From Oscarella lobularis (taxonomy: Eukaryota; Porifera; Homoscleromorpha; Homosclerophorida; Oscarellidae), in the NCBI RefSeq assembly GCF_947507565.1, contig NC_089186.1, positions 124,001 through 188,000 on the forward strand: DNA of 64,000 nucleotides, in the 5' to 3' direction. Below are positions 34,295 through 44,136 of the stretch, piece after piece. The stretch's first letter is position 1. Each line of letters starts with the position of its first letter. A program made the position numbers and the translations under genes. The notes beneath the pieces are model-generated. The model was not told the origin of the DNA. It saw nothing but the letters and a program-made list of their open reading frames with translations, and made no database searches.

Positions 34295-35065
34295 TTAATC
34301 GACACGCAGAAAACCTGCCTCTCGTTTTGCTTCTTCGAGTTCATCATCATCAAGTTTAGCTGTGTAAAAATATTAATAAAAATTAACTGATTTATTGATT
34401 AGTGCCTTTATCATTTCGCGCCAACTCCGCCACATCGAGAGCCCGAGACGACATCTGCTCCGCCTCTTCGGCCGCTCGTCGAGCCGTCATCGCCGCCAAA
34501 TCGGCTTGTTTGGAAGCGGCCGTCGCATCGTCCGCGCTCACAAACACGTCATTCGTCCAACGACCCTATAATACATAAAATCAATAAAAAAATATTTATT
34601 CATATTATTTACCTCCTGCTTGCCGTCTGCCGAATGGAAGATTCCTAAACCGTCGTACGAGTCGCGAATCCACTCGCCGGCGTACTTTTCGCCCGTCGAC
34701 GTGAACGTCAGCACGCCATAGCCATGACTACAGTGTACGCGATTTTGTTTAGGGGGCGTGTCCGCGCGCGCGGGGGTGTGGTACCTTTTTCCTTCGCGAT
34801 ATTCGCCTTCGTATTGGTGCCCGTTCGTTCGATTGACCATGACTGCCGATCCTTCCAGGCGTTCTTCGTTCCAGTGGCCCGAGAACTTGGAGCCGCTCGT
34901 CGCCGAGAAGAAAACGCCCAAGCCGTGCGGAAGGCCGTTCTTCCATTCTCCCTCGTACAAGCTCCCGTCTGCGAATTGACCTCGTCCTAGGCCCGTTATG
35001 CCGTCCTTCCAGTCGCCTTCGTAGCGAAAGCCGTCTTCTCGAACGAAAACGCGCCGACTGCTCAT
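34295..35065 (-). CDS. MORN-repeat protein
   Basis: Four exons (35065-34785, 34727-34613, 34565-34406, 34359-34295) give 206 residues. About five MORN repeats occupy the first two exons: FRYEGDWKDGITGLGRGQF, SLYEGEWKNGLPHGLGVFF, KFSGHWNEERLEGSAV, HQYEGEYREGKSHGYGVL and KYAGEWIRDSYDGLGIF. An alanine/glutamate-rich helix and an acidic end (KLDDDELEEAKREAGFLRVD) follow. The last intron would be GC-AG: the donor is AAAG|GCACTAAT, the acceptor ACACAG, and the phase fits exactly. Without it the protein would stop at 34392 after NDKGTNQ. MORN proteins bind membranes or scaffold other proteins, and small ones are often ciliary or sperm-associated. I cannot name an orthologue. Confidence 0.75.
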
Positions 35066-35436
35066 CCCCGCATTCCTTACTAACGCACGCTCTAAACCGT
35101 CGAATTGCTGGCCGTGGAGCTTCCAAACGACTCATTCTGAATCATGCATGAGTCTAGATAGAAGCAAAACAGCTAGGCGGTTGCCGCGAACGCGCATAGA
35201 CCACGCAAGAGGCAACGCACTCTGCGCTTACATGTAGGCCGTTGCTAAGTAACCACAGATCCTAAAATTAACTCCGAGATTTAATTAACTAAAGAAAAAA
35301 CGAGGGACAGATATGGGTCAGATTTTCAGAATTGGGAAGAAAAGCACAATCTCTGACTACATATACATATATATAGTATGTATCAGCCCTTTTTAGTCAT
35401 CGTGCAGAATTGTGTTTTCAAGCCTTACAACGAAAT

Positions 35437-38400
35437 CTAATTTATTAGGGTGCTAACTAAATCTGACATTTTCTGAGCTTTCGACTCCAACTCTCCAAGT
35501 CTAAGTATGGCGTCACGCTCAGAAACTTTGCTCAAATGGAGCAAGGTTGCACGTTTGACCATTGTAGCCACTACTTCTATTTCACCTGTTGATGATTCTG
35601 CTATGCTTCGGTCGACGGTCGACCCTCGATTCCCTGATCCCGAAAACCCTAAGCTCAGCTTCAGGCTCCGCCACATGTAATCAATCACTTCGAAGTCGTT
35701 GCTCTTTTGCTGGACAATGGAACACGTTCTCTGAAATCCCGACGTCAGAATTGCAATGAAGGTCGTGAACAAAATGAACGATCCCACGAGAGTATAGCTG
35801 ACGAATATAGCAGCGGCTAATGCCGCGCTTCCACCTTCAATCCAACTCAGATGGTTAAATAAGCCAAGAGAAGTTTGTAGAAGAGTAGAAAAGGTTTTCG
35901 AGAGCGATTGGAATTCCTGACTTCGACCGAGTGTCTACAAAACAATACACATTACATTATAAGAAAAAGAATGAGATACTCTTAACTTACCACTGTTGCA
36001 ACGAAGGCAAAAGCAGTTACAAAGATAGTGAATATCGATATAAAGGAAAGAACTTCGAAAAACGTTTGCCGGAGTACCTCGCTCAACATGGTCAATCGTC
36101 GATTAAATCGCAGCAACTTTAGAACCTAAAGAGATTTGAAAAAAATTAGTTGCAGTCAATTTTTCTAATTATGCCAAATTTCTTCTTCGTACCTTTATAA
36201 TTGCCAAAAAGACAAGAAATGCCAAAATATTCTGTGCCAGTCTTTGAAAACTGACTACCGAAAAGAATGACGTATTTCCCCGTTGCGTCGCTCTTTGCTT
36301 CAGCAGCAAATTGATACTCACAGTCCGGTAGATGTCAATAGCGAGAACTGAGTAAGACAAGCATAGAACTACGAGGTCGAACCATGACCAAAGATCCGCC
36401 CAAAACGATCGCCGACGCTTCCGAATTTCATTGATCATGCTAAACGTCATTCCTAAAGTGTAGAATCCAAATAACACCTAGGGGAACCCGTGACAGAAAA
36501 TTCAATATAAGAAAATATTTGCATGACTTGCCTCCATCACTAATTTGATGTAATCCCAAGGCGTTGCGTAGCGACTGAGTTGAACTGTTTCGATTTGGAA
36601 TCGAGGGAAGAGTCCTCCTGACGGTAAAAATTCGATGACGAATTGAGCAGTTTGAAAAAGATTGACGTTCGCGTTGTAGAGAGAGAATTCAAACACAACA
36701 GCACGTGTCCTATATAGAATTATAGTCATCACTTTTATTTACTGCACGTCGCCTACTGTCTGTCAATCCACGTGGTGTCTTTGAGATGCGTCAGTACTTG
36801 TCTTGCTGCTCTGCTGGAATTTCCTAGAGAATGTATATATCCTCCTGAAGGATATCGCTTGTGAAGTCCATAAAATCCCAATCTATCAAACAGCATTGGA
36901 CTCTGTAATGATATCAGACTGGTAGTCGACTTATACCCGTTTTCGTTCTTCTGGTACTTCCACGAATTCGCCTCGCTTCCGTTAGAAAAGTTGCTCCAGC
37001 CGACGTCAAAGTTCCCCTCCTCCCAATTCGAATTCGAGTAGCAGGGTTCGTCCACAAAATCCTGCCAGTGACAAGACTCTAAAAAAGACGTCAGGTAAAG
37101 AATAATACATATATATGAAGACTCTTTAGTACTTTCTTTAGCTCGCACTTGTCGGACTTGAGCACCGGATAGGCGTAGCCCTAGGTTACCTCTAACAAAG
37201 CGCTCATTCTGCTGTTCCCAGAATAGAACGCGCACAAGAGTGTTGTTAGCCCAATCATACATCTCTTCAGTTCTAAAAGAATAATAAAGTTCTGCAGACG
37301 CATACGTCAAATATTATCTACCTTTGAATACTTTGAAACGCGTCAGAGCGAAGCACGTGCTTCGTCGCACGGAACATGTCTTCGGCAAGCGAACTGTGGT
37401 CGGCTAAGGCTAGCCATTGTGCAGTCAACAAAAATAGAATGTAGACGCCTATTTCGTAGATAGTAGCCATCATGTGTTTGCGTTTTCCAAGCTGCGCGAG
37501 TGCGTGAGCCTTCTCTTCGTCTGATAATCTCCTAGCAGCGACAAAACTCTATAACAGCAAGTACGTAAATTGAGTGAATTTGGATAAGAAAGACGCGGTC
37601 ACCTCTACTCTTTCTGCTTCCTCTTTTTGACGGTTTGCCTACGGGAAAATTTTAATTAACTGGACTTCCAACGATTAATATATGATTTTAGTGCCTACTT
37701 GATTCTGACGTCATCTTGCGAATAGTCGGCGCGTTTGAGGACAAAGGCAAATACAACAGCGAGAAAGAACACCTAAACAAAAGACTCCAAGTAAGTTCTT
37801 ATACGCGACTACAAGGCCGACGAACCTTTAGTGGCTCTATTAGAAAAACAGACAGAATCCAAGATAGCATCATAGTGGTGACCCATTTCGTAGCTTCAGC
37901 CGTTCCAAACGATTGGCCATAAATGAGAACTACGACGCTAGCAAAAGCGGCTGTCGCAAAACAGCCAACGTAGGCAATGTAAGTAAAGAAGTAGGGCAAC
38001 TGACACTTCTTCGTATCTAAATACAGTGGTGCATCATGAGATATTAAAGCAATGATCTTGCTTGCTATTACTCGATGAATTTTGAAATATCTATAAACAA
38101 AATCAGGTACATCGTTATCAGAACACCCTTTCTGCATAATGAGCCATATTACTTCGTCATGATTTGTTTTCGGCTTTGCTTTGCGAAAGAACGTCAGCCA
38201 CGTCAAGTTGAGAGGAAGCGTTAGGACGGCTGACATAAGGCTTATGCCTATCTGACTGTACGAAAAGCTGATTGGGCCTAAAGTAATGTCCGAAGGAGCG
38301 TTGGGTGTCGTGCCGAACCACATGGCATTTACAACCATGTAGCTCATGAGAAAACTCAGGCAGACTGTCAATCTCTGAACACGAGTAAAACTATACGAAG

Positions 38401-40802
38401 GAACATAGGGAAACGTAAAAAAACTTATCTTAACTTCTTTACCTGCTGTAGAGAGGCTTTTGGACAAGAGATAACCATATGTGACTATCCGAAAAGCCGG
38501 AATGCCTTTGAGCGTAAAATATGCTTGTATAATTCTTTAGCTCTTCTTTGGTGGCTGCAGATATTTCGGCAACGAGAAGTCCCGTACCAGAATCAAGTGA
38601 AATCCAACTAGACAAAATTTAGAATTCGGTCTAGCTGTTGGCAAAAACGGAAACGTACCTGTTGTACAGGAATACGAACTTTTGATCGGTGCTTTCTTTT
38701 TCTACAACAATTCGCAGCAACTTCCAAGATGGCGATTTGCCCGAATTGTCGTGCCAAACTTCAATTTTGCTGACATTCATAAGCCTAACAGATAGAACCG
38801 CTTGGTCAACAACGCAAACAGCTTAAAATATCGACTCATTCAAAACTAAGACCCTCGTTGCCTTATTAATTAAGTAGACTAACTTTTCATCGGTTGCCAC
38901 GAGAAATATGTCGTGAGAATTTCGACGAAAAGCTCCCTCTCGCCAAAGAAAACGTTCGATTGAACATCCTCTTTCATCATACAGCCTGATACCCACATTG
39001 GCAGTAGTTCCTACACAAAAAGATGAGAGCATAGCCTTGTATAAAGAAGAACGCTACCTGAATTAAACGAGGCTGACGTTAGGACAGATATCCTATATTT
39101 ATGCGCTCCATCTGGACCGCAAAAGGGCAGCTGACTTGCGTAGCGGGAATCGCGCAAGTCGGCGCGTCGAACGAAAATGACGCTCACAACGTAGACAGTC
39201 AGGACTGCGAGCACTGTTACCAAAGCAACAGGATTCCTTGCAATATTCAGTTTCTACACGTGTACAAGAATTCAATACCAAGGCACTATTACTTGTTTCG
39301 CTTACGATAAACAGTGAAAAATCCAGTCGATTTGGCGCCGGAAAGAGTTTCGACCCGAAGAAGGACAGATGGTTGCAGCGACATACGGTCGTCTCAAACG
39401 TGCTATCAATCGAAGGCCAACAACCCTGATTCGTGTACCGCAGCTCGGTTTCGTTCCAGAAGAGACAAGAGGTGAAGAAGATTTCAAAAGACACATTAGT
39501 CGACTTAGCATTATTATTATTGACAAAAGCGAGATAGTGCCTTTTCGTCAGGTCAAGGTCCCTAAACGTAGAGAGTTAGATAAGAATATCGCATAATAAC
39601 TCCTTATACCTTCCAGCGAAAAATAGTTTGAGATTTGAAAAGGAGGAATTGCTGAAATCGAGAGTAAGTGAGACGCCCAAGGCGGCTATATCTGCAAACG
39701 TCGTTGGTACGAATCCTTGAACGAAATAAACGTCCACCCTTCCATTGCCGACGTTTTCCGTTGTCGGAAAAAAGTAGACAGTAAACGCATCGCTCTCCGA
39801 CTGCATCTGCGTCAGATTGACGGCAAGCAAAGCGACTTTGCCGGCATCGACAGTAACAGTACTATGATCAGACGGCGTCGTCGAGATTCGCGGAAAAGAA
39901 ATCGTATACTGCTTCTCCGGTGGCAAATTTCGCACTGTCAAACCGTTGACTGAACCGTCGGAATTCCTTCGCCTCAGCGTGAGTCCGACAAGCTCGGACG
40001 AGATCGTAAGACCACTGGATTTAAAAGGATCGTCCCCTATGGCGATAAAAGTCGTTAGAACGACTCCGCTTCCGCCGGACGCCGCTAAAACGCCATTTAG
40101 AGACGTAAAGCCGATTCCGTTAGTCGACGTTGCTTGCTTCGGTAGGCCGCCGCTTTTGCTGATATTATGAGCGGCTATAACGGCTGTAAGTTTTGGTTTT
40201 CTAGTCGATTGGAATGTCACTGGTTTTTGACCGACGTTCAGTTGATTAGCTGCCACTGCAAATATGCGGTCGAGACCTGTTAGAACGCCGGTTAAAGCGG
40301 CGTTTACTGCTGTTTCGTTGGTCCCAGCTTGACTACTCGTCGCAATGAGATTTGCTCCGATTTCTGTTGCTATGGACGCTGACTCGTTAGCAACAGAAAA
40401 ACTCGTATTCGCGCTTGCGTTCTCCAACAGATTCGCCCACGCGTTCACGATGACCGTGACGTCCTGCAAGACGGCTGGGTCGCTCGACGCTCGAGCACCC
40501 GACGCTCGATTGGAGAACGCTTTGGCTGCGTTCAACGCCTCCGTTGTCGACTTGAGGCCCGAGGAGAAGTCCTTGACGTCGTTTGAATTGATGGTAGGTG
40601 GTGATGGAAGAACTGTTGGAGTCGGTGAAACGATTGTGGGTGCCGTCGCCACTTTGGTGGACGCCTTTGGGTAACGTAGGATTGGCGGAGACGACGTAGG
40701 CGAAGGCGTCGGATACAACGCCGGTGTATAGAAGAAATGCGGCGTGGGCGAAGGGTAAACCTTTGATGGAACGTTAAGTACGTTTGGGTGAATGAGAACG
40801 TT
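35437..40802 (-). CDS. Polycystin-1-like receptor/channel protein (GAIN-GPS, PLAT, 11-TM)
   Basis: Many exons on the minus strand. In order: a Pro/Thr/Ser-rich start, a GAIN-like stretch (about 40,600-39,600), and a GPS motif (CLFWNETELRYTNQGCW, then TTVCRCNHLSFFG) with an HLS cleavage triplet at 39371-39363. A first membrane segment follows (VALVTVLAVLTVYVVSVIF), then a PLAT domain (TTANVGIRLYDERGCSIERF, about 39,020-38,650). Several further membrane segments lie at 38,400-37,800, and the polycystin TOP region at 37,300-36,750 (GLHKRYPSGGYIHSLG). The polycystin channel domain (FWADLWSWFDLVVLCLSYSV, FNRRLTMLSEVLRQTFFEVL) ends at 35437. This is the PKD1/PKD1L/PKDREJ layout, a ciliary or surface receptor that partners with polycystin-2. 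No PKD, REJ or lectin domain is visible upstream. The 5' end is uncertain: short exons may reach an ATG at 40956, and no signal peptide was found. Confidence 0.8.
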
Positions 40803-41973
40803 CTATTTTACCGGCGTACGTAGAGCAGAAGATGCGGGTAACAAAAGCAAGGTGACCAGAAACGCAGGTATTGGCCCTAGAAAAGGCAGTCGAAGACAAT
40901 CATCGCTTTTCTACCTAATGAATACCTTGGAACCGCCAGACAGTGGGAAACGCCATGCAAAGGAATGGAGAATGATCCTGCACAATCGGGAGTGACGGCT
41001 AAGACTGACACGAGCTTATAGAAGGTAACTTACTAAAACGTGGAAGGATACGTGAATAGGAAGACGGACATCCGCTGCAAAGCGTCTCAAGAATAGATGC
41101 AGGAAAGTATTCTACAACACTAAATTAATAAAATAGAGAATCATACGTTGGGCTTACCAGTACAACAAAAGCAAAAGATAGAGAGGCTTAATTTCTCTAC
41201 ACTCAGCAACAGAATGACTCTATAGAGCTCTTACAGGAAACCATAGCTGTGAACTCACTTGCACTCAAGTCTTGCCAATAAGCGGAATTTGGCTATTCTC
41301 GTCAAATACATCCAAGAAACCCGATCTTGCAGGTAGTACTTTGACCTTCTGCTGCTTCTGCTTCTGGCTCCTCTTCTCAGAATCCTAACACTCCCCTAAC
41401 CCTTGAGCCTACAAAAAGAGTGTTACTTCCGCCACTTCCTTATACCAGGGCACGCGCAATCTACTGAAAATAATAAGCATCAATTCTTACCCGATAGATT
41501 ACTTTTGTTGACAGAGCGTACATTTAACAGCCATCCCTGACTGAAGAACAACAGTTAATTGATCGTGAATAAAAGTCAATTGAAACTCACATGGTCTGTC
41601 ACATGACGTTTCTTTGCGCATTCAATTGCCTACGTCGTCTCGGCTGATAATCATATGTAGTTAGAACCCTGGAGGAAGACCCTACCTGTTCTGCACATAG
41701 GCTAAACTACGAAAGATCCAACCATAAGGTACAAAATGCCGCAACTGAAAAGACTGTTATCAGTGTTATGAAGGCTGTGGTCATGGGCGGAGCGAGTTCC
41801 GCCCATAGACATAAGTTCTGCAACTTAGGAATTGCGCGATATCATTGTAGCTAAAAAGTTAGGCTAGACTAAACGACTGGGGAGGCCGAGACGGGTTAGC
41901 CAAGGTGTAAAGCAGGAAAATTACGTCACTTTCGATATGCTAATAATAGTTGCATACATTTTCATTCACAGAC
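40803..41973. other. Region between divergent genes, possible 5' exons of the polycystin-like gene
   Basis: Short open stretches with splice-like borders occur on the minus strand (for example an ATG at 40956, MAFPTVWRFQ), but no signal peptide or known domain appears. The SAM/RRM gene starts two bases after an AG acceptor-like site (TTCATTCACAG at 41961-41971), so it may have a non-coding first exon upstream. Confidence 0.35.
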
Positions 41974-43233
41974 ATGACGGACATAAGGGATCGGGTCATC
42001 GGGTCGATCTGCAAAGGAGCTTCGACAAAAATAATCAAAATTTTCGCCGAAGAAAACATCGATACAATAGAAGACGTCGCCGAGCTTACAGTCGACGATC
42101 TCAAAGACATGGGCATAGCAGCAATTCAAGCGAAAAAAATCGTTAAAATGTGCGAACAAGTCAAACTAAAAATCGCGCTCGACAATCGGGACAACGCCGT
42201 GGGATTCGTTCGCGTGCCGCGCGCGTATAAACTGAGCGACGTGCGCGAGCAAATCAACCGCGACGAATTGCCCGTGCCTAGTCGTTTCGCTTTCACCGAA
42301 GACGGAACAACGGTAACGCGTAGGCAGGAAGAGAACTGGGACGTGGAAACGTATCTATCGCCGGAAAACAACGGCATCTGCGTCATACGTACAGTGAAAG
42401 AACAAACAGATATTGAAGAAGGAAGATACTCTACTGAAACCGAGGAAGAAACGCGGGCTATGTTAAAAGATAGACAACCGTGTTGTAACGAGCTTACTAA
42501 AACCTGGGGCGAGGAAAACCTAACTAAAACCGTTGACATAATCGGAGATGATCTATCGGAGAGGGTCACGTCACTGCGCAGTTGGGCCGCAGTGGCCACC
42601 GCGGCGCCACCACCACCCGCGGCCGCGGACTACACTGTCGAAATTGCAGGTCAAACCCAAGTCTACATCGGTAATCTCGTCACCACAATCAATAACAAGA
42701 AAACGAGGTTCAGTGACGATGAACTCAAGCTCGACTACGTCTACCAATTCGGCCAGGTTAAGGACTATAATCGACCCGTCGATCACTACGCGTTCGTCGC
42801 CTTCGCTTATCACGAGTCAGCCGAAGCGTGCGTCGAGGAACTTAACAATCGCGTTATAGGGTCATTTAAGTTGGTCTGTCGTTACGCTGCCCAACATCGG
42901 TCTCATCCCAACGACGATCGAATTCATCGACCAGCCCCGGGTAAAGTGTTACTCACCGATTTGCCGGATGGCGCGCGACCCAAAGACGTTCTGCGCTGTT
43001 TTCGCGCGATACCCGTTGCCAATGTCGTCATACGGTCTTCGCAACGACTTTGCCTACTCATGTTCGAGTCGGATCAGAACGCCGAGAAAGCGGCGAGAAG
43101 AGATATAAGAATTCGGAATACGACTGTTAATGCTCGCTTACTGAATTCGGCGGCGACGAGAACGAATTCGTTTGACTGCCTCAACAAGCAGAAGGTGAAA
43201 ATTTCAACCCGTCGTCAATTATTCGTTTCGTAA
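41974..43233 (+). CDS. SAM-domain plus RRM RNA-binding-like protein
   Basis: One coding exon, 419 residues. Residues 1-65 look like a SAM domain (SICKGASTKIIKIFAEENID, LTVDDLKDMGIAAIQAKKI). An alanine/proline stretch follows, then an RRM-like fold (QVYIGNLVTTINN, FGQVKDYNRPVDHYAFVAFA, about residues 228-305) and a second, weaker one (GKVLLTDLPDGARPKDVLRC to LCLLMFESDQNAEKAARRDI). The RNP1/RNP2 positions are only partly canonical. RNA binding is therefore inferred, and the SAM domain suggests oligomerisation or protein contacts. I do not recognise a named orthologue with this order. The last residues are encoded inside a foldback repeat (43214-43281), so the C-terminus may be recently acquired. 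Confidence 0.65.
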   Translation: MTDIRDRVIGSICKGASTKIIKIFAEENIDTIEDVAELTVDDLKDMGIAAIQAKKIVKMCEQVKLKIALDNRDNAVGFVRVPRAYKLSDVREQINRDELPVPSRFAFTEDGTTVTRRQEENWDVETYLSPENNGICVIRTVKEQTDIEEGRYSTETEEETRAMLKDRQPCCNELTKTWGEENLTKTVDIIGDDLSERVTSLRSWAAVATAAPPPPAAADYTVEIAGQTQVYIGNLVTTINNKKTRFSDDELKLDYVYQFGQVKDYNRPVDHYAFVAFAYHESAEACVEELNNRVIGSFKLVCRYAAQHRSHPNDDRIHRPAPGKVLLTDLPDGARPKDVLRCFRAIPVANVVIRSSQRLCLLMFESDQNAEKAARRDIRIRNTTVNARLLNSAATRTNSFDCLNKQKVKISTRRQLFVS

Positions 43234-43281
43234 ACGCGCGTCGCGTAGAGCATAGAAGTGCGGCTACGCGAAATAATTGAC
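43214..43281. repeat. Nested inverted repeat spanning a stop codon
   Basis: Outer arms GTCAATTATT and AATAATTGAC and inner arms CGCGTAG and CTACGCG enclose a short loop. The SAM/RRM gene's stop (43231-43233) falls within the left side. It could be a small foldback element or a 3' UTR structure. Confidence 0.6.
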
Positions 43282-43496
43282 CCGTTTCTAAACGGATCGA
43301 CTGGGCTGACTACAGTTCAGCTGCTACTCCGCGAAATAGTGCAAAGTAGCGCTGATCTCCACATACTATGCACGCTAATCATGAAAGAGGTACCGTAGCA
43401 CGTAACGACGTTAATTGCGCTGTGATACCCCTTTGCATGCGTGCAGAGTATTCATCAGCCTGACAAAGGTCTAAGTCTCTGCAAGACTGTCACCAA

Positions 43497-43504
43497 TATA
43501 AAAG
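43497..43504 (+). promoter_or_regulatory. TATA box of the small paired gene, copy A
   Basis: TATAAAAG lies 88 bases before the ATG at 43592 and marks the left end of the duplicated unit; the same box is kept at 55123 before the second copy. Confidence 0.5.
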
Positions 43505-43591
43505 TACATCGTCTATGATTTACTTTTCTGAAGTGATACGTACATGTACGTGTTTTAGTTCGTCTCTCTGCCCTCGCACGACGTAACCAAG

Positions 43592-44086
43592 ATGCTACAA
43601 AGAGCATTTAGAGAAGAGACGGAGGGAATGCTTGGAAACATAACCAAACAATTCGCGGTACGATGTAAAGAACTGTAGGTATTTACAGCATCGTCGAATG
43701 TTCGTTTGCGCAGGTTTACGGACACACGAAAACGAGAGAAACTCAGATTCGAACGTTTCTATCATTTCTCATCTCCCTCCAGCAAATCGACGTACGTGTA
43801 TCCAATGCGCGCCTATCCTAGCTCCTCCACGGTTATTGTCAGGTTGTAACGAGCTCGCAAATCTTAGAATGCGCCGAAAGATTACTAGAATCGGCGCCAT
43901 TCGGCGCGGCTCTCTACGGACGCTCGATCGCCGAAGCGCTTTTACCGTCAGCGCAAAAACTCAAGCGAGACGCTCCGGTACAAGATTAATTAATTAAATA
44001 CGTTCTTCTAACTTTCTCTATAGGATCGTTACGACAAACTCATAAGCCAACTCCTATCATCATCTAAGGCTTATGCTTATTATTAA
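43592..44086 (+). CDS. Small unrecognised four-exon gene, copy A
   Basis: Four exons (43592-43657, 43714-43791, 43843-43977, 44024-44086), all phase 0, give 112 residues with GT-AG introns of 46-56 bases. The product is helical and charged: MLQRAFREETEGMLGNITKQ, then TREIRTFLSFL-type helices, AERLLESAPFGAALYG and a C-terminal DRYDKLISQLLSSS. There is no signal peptide, membrane segment or known motif, and I do not recognise the family. It lies tail-to-tail with the large DOMON gene (stops 51 bases apart) and was duplicated together with it. The second copy, at 55213, is frameshifted. A TATA box precedes it. The exact acceptors of exons 2 and 3 are the best of two choices each. Confidence 0.5.
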
Positions 44087-44136
44087 AACGCGTGCCTGCA
44101 CACTTACTAGACTCTATTGAACACAATACAGTATCT

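Noticed and set aside
34392..34394. In-frame TAA as the true end of the MORN protein
   Set aside because: A GC-AG intron before it fits the phase exactly and leads to an open exon with a natural acidic end. Kept as an alternative, since GC donors are rare.
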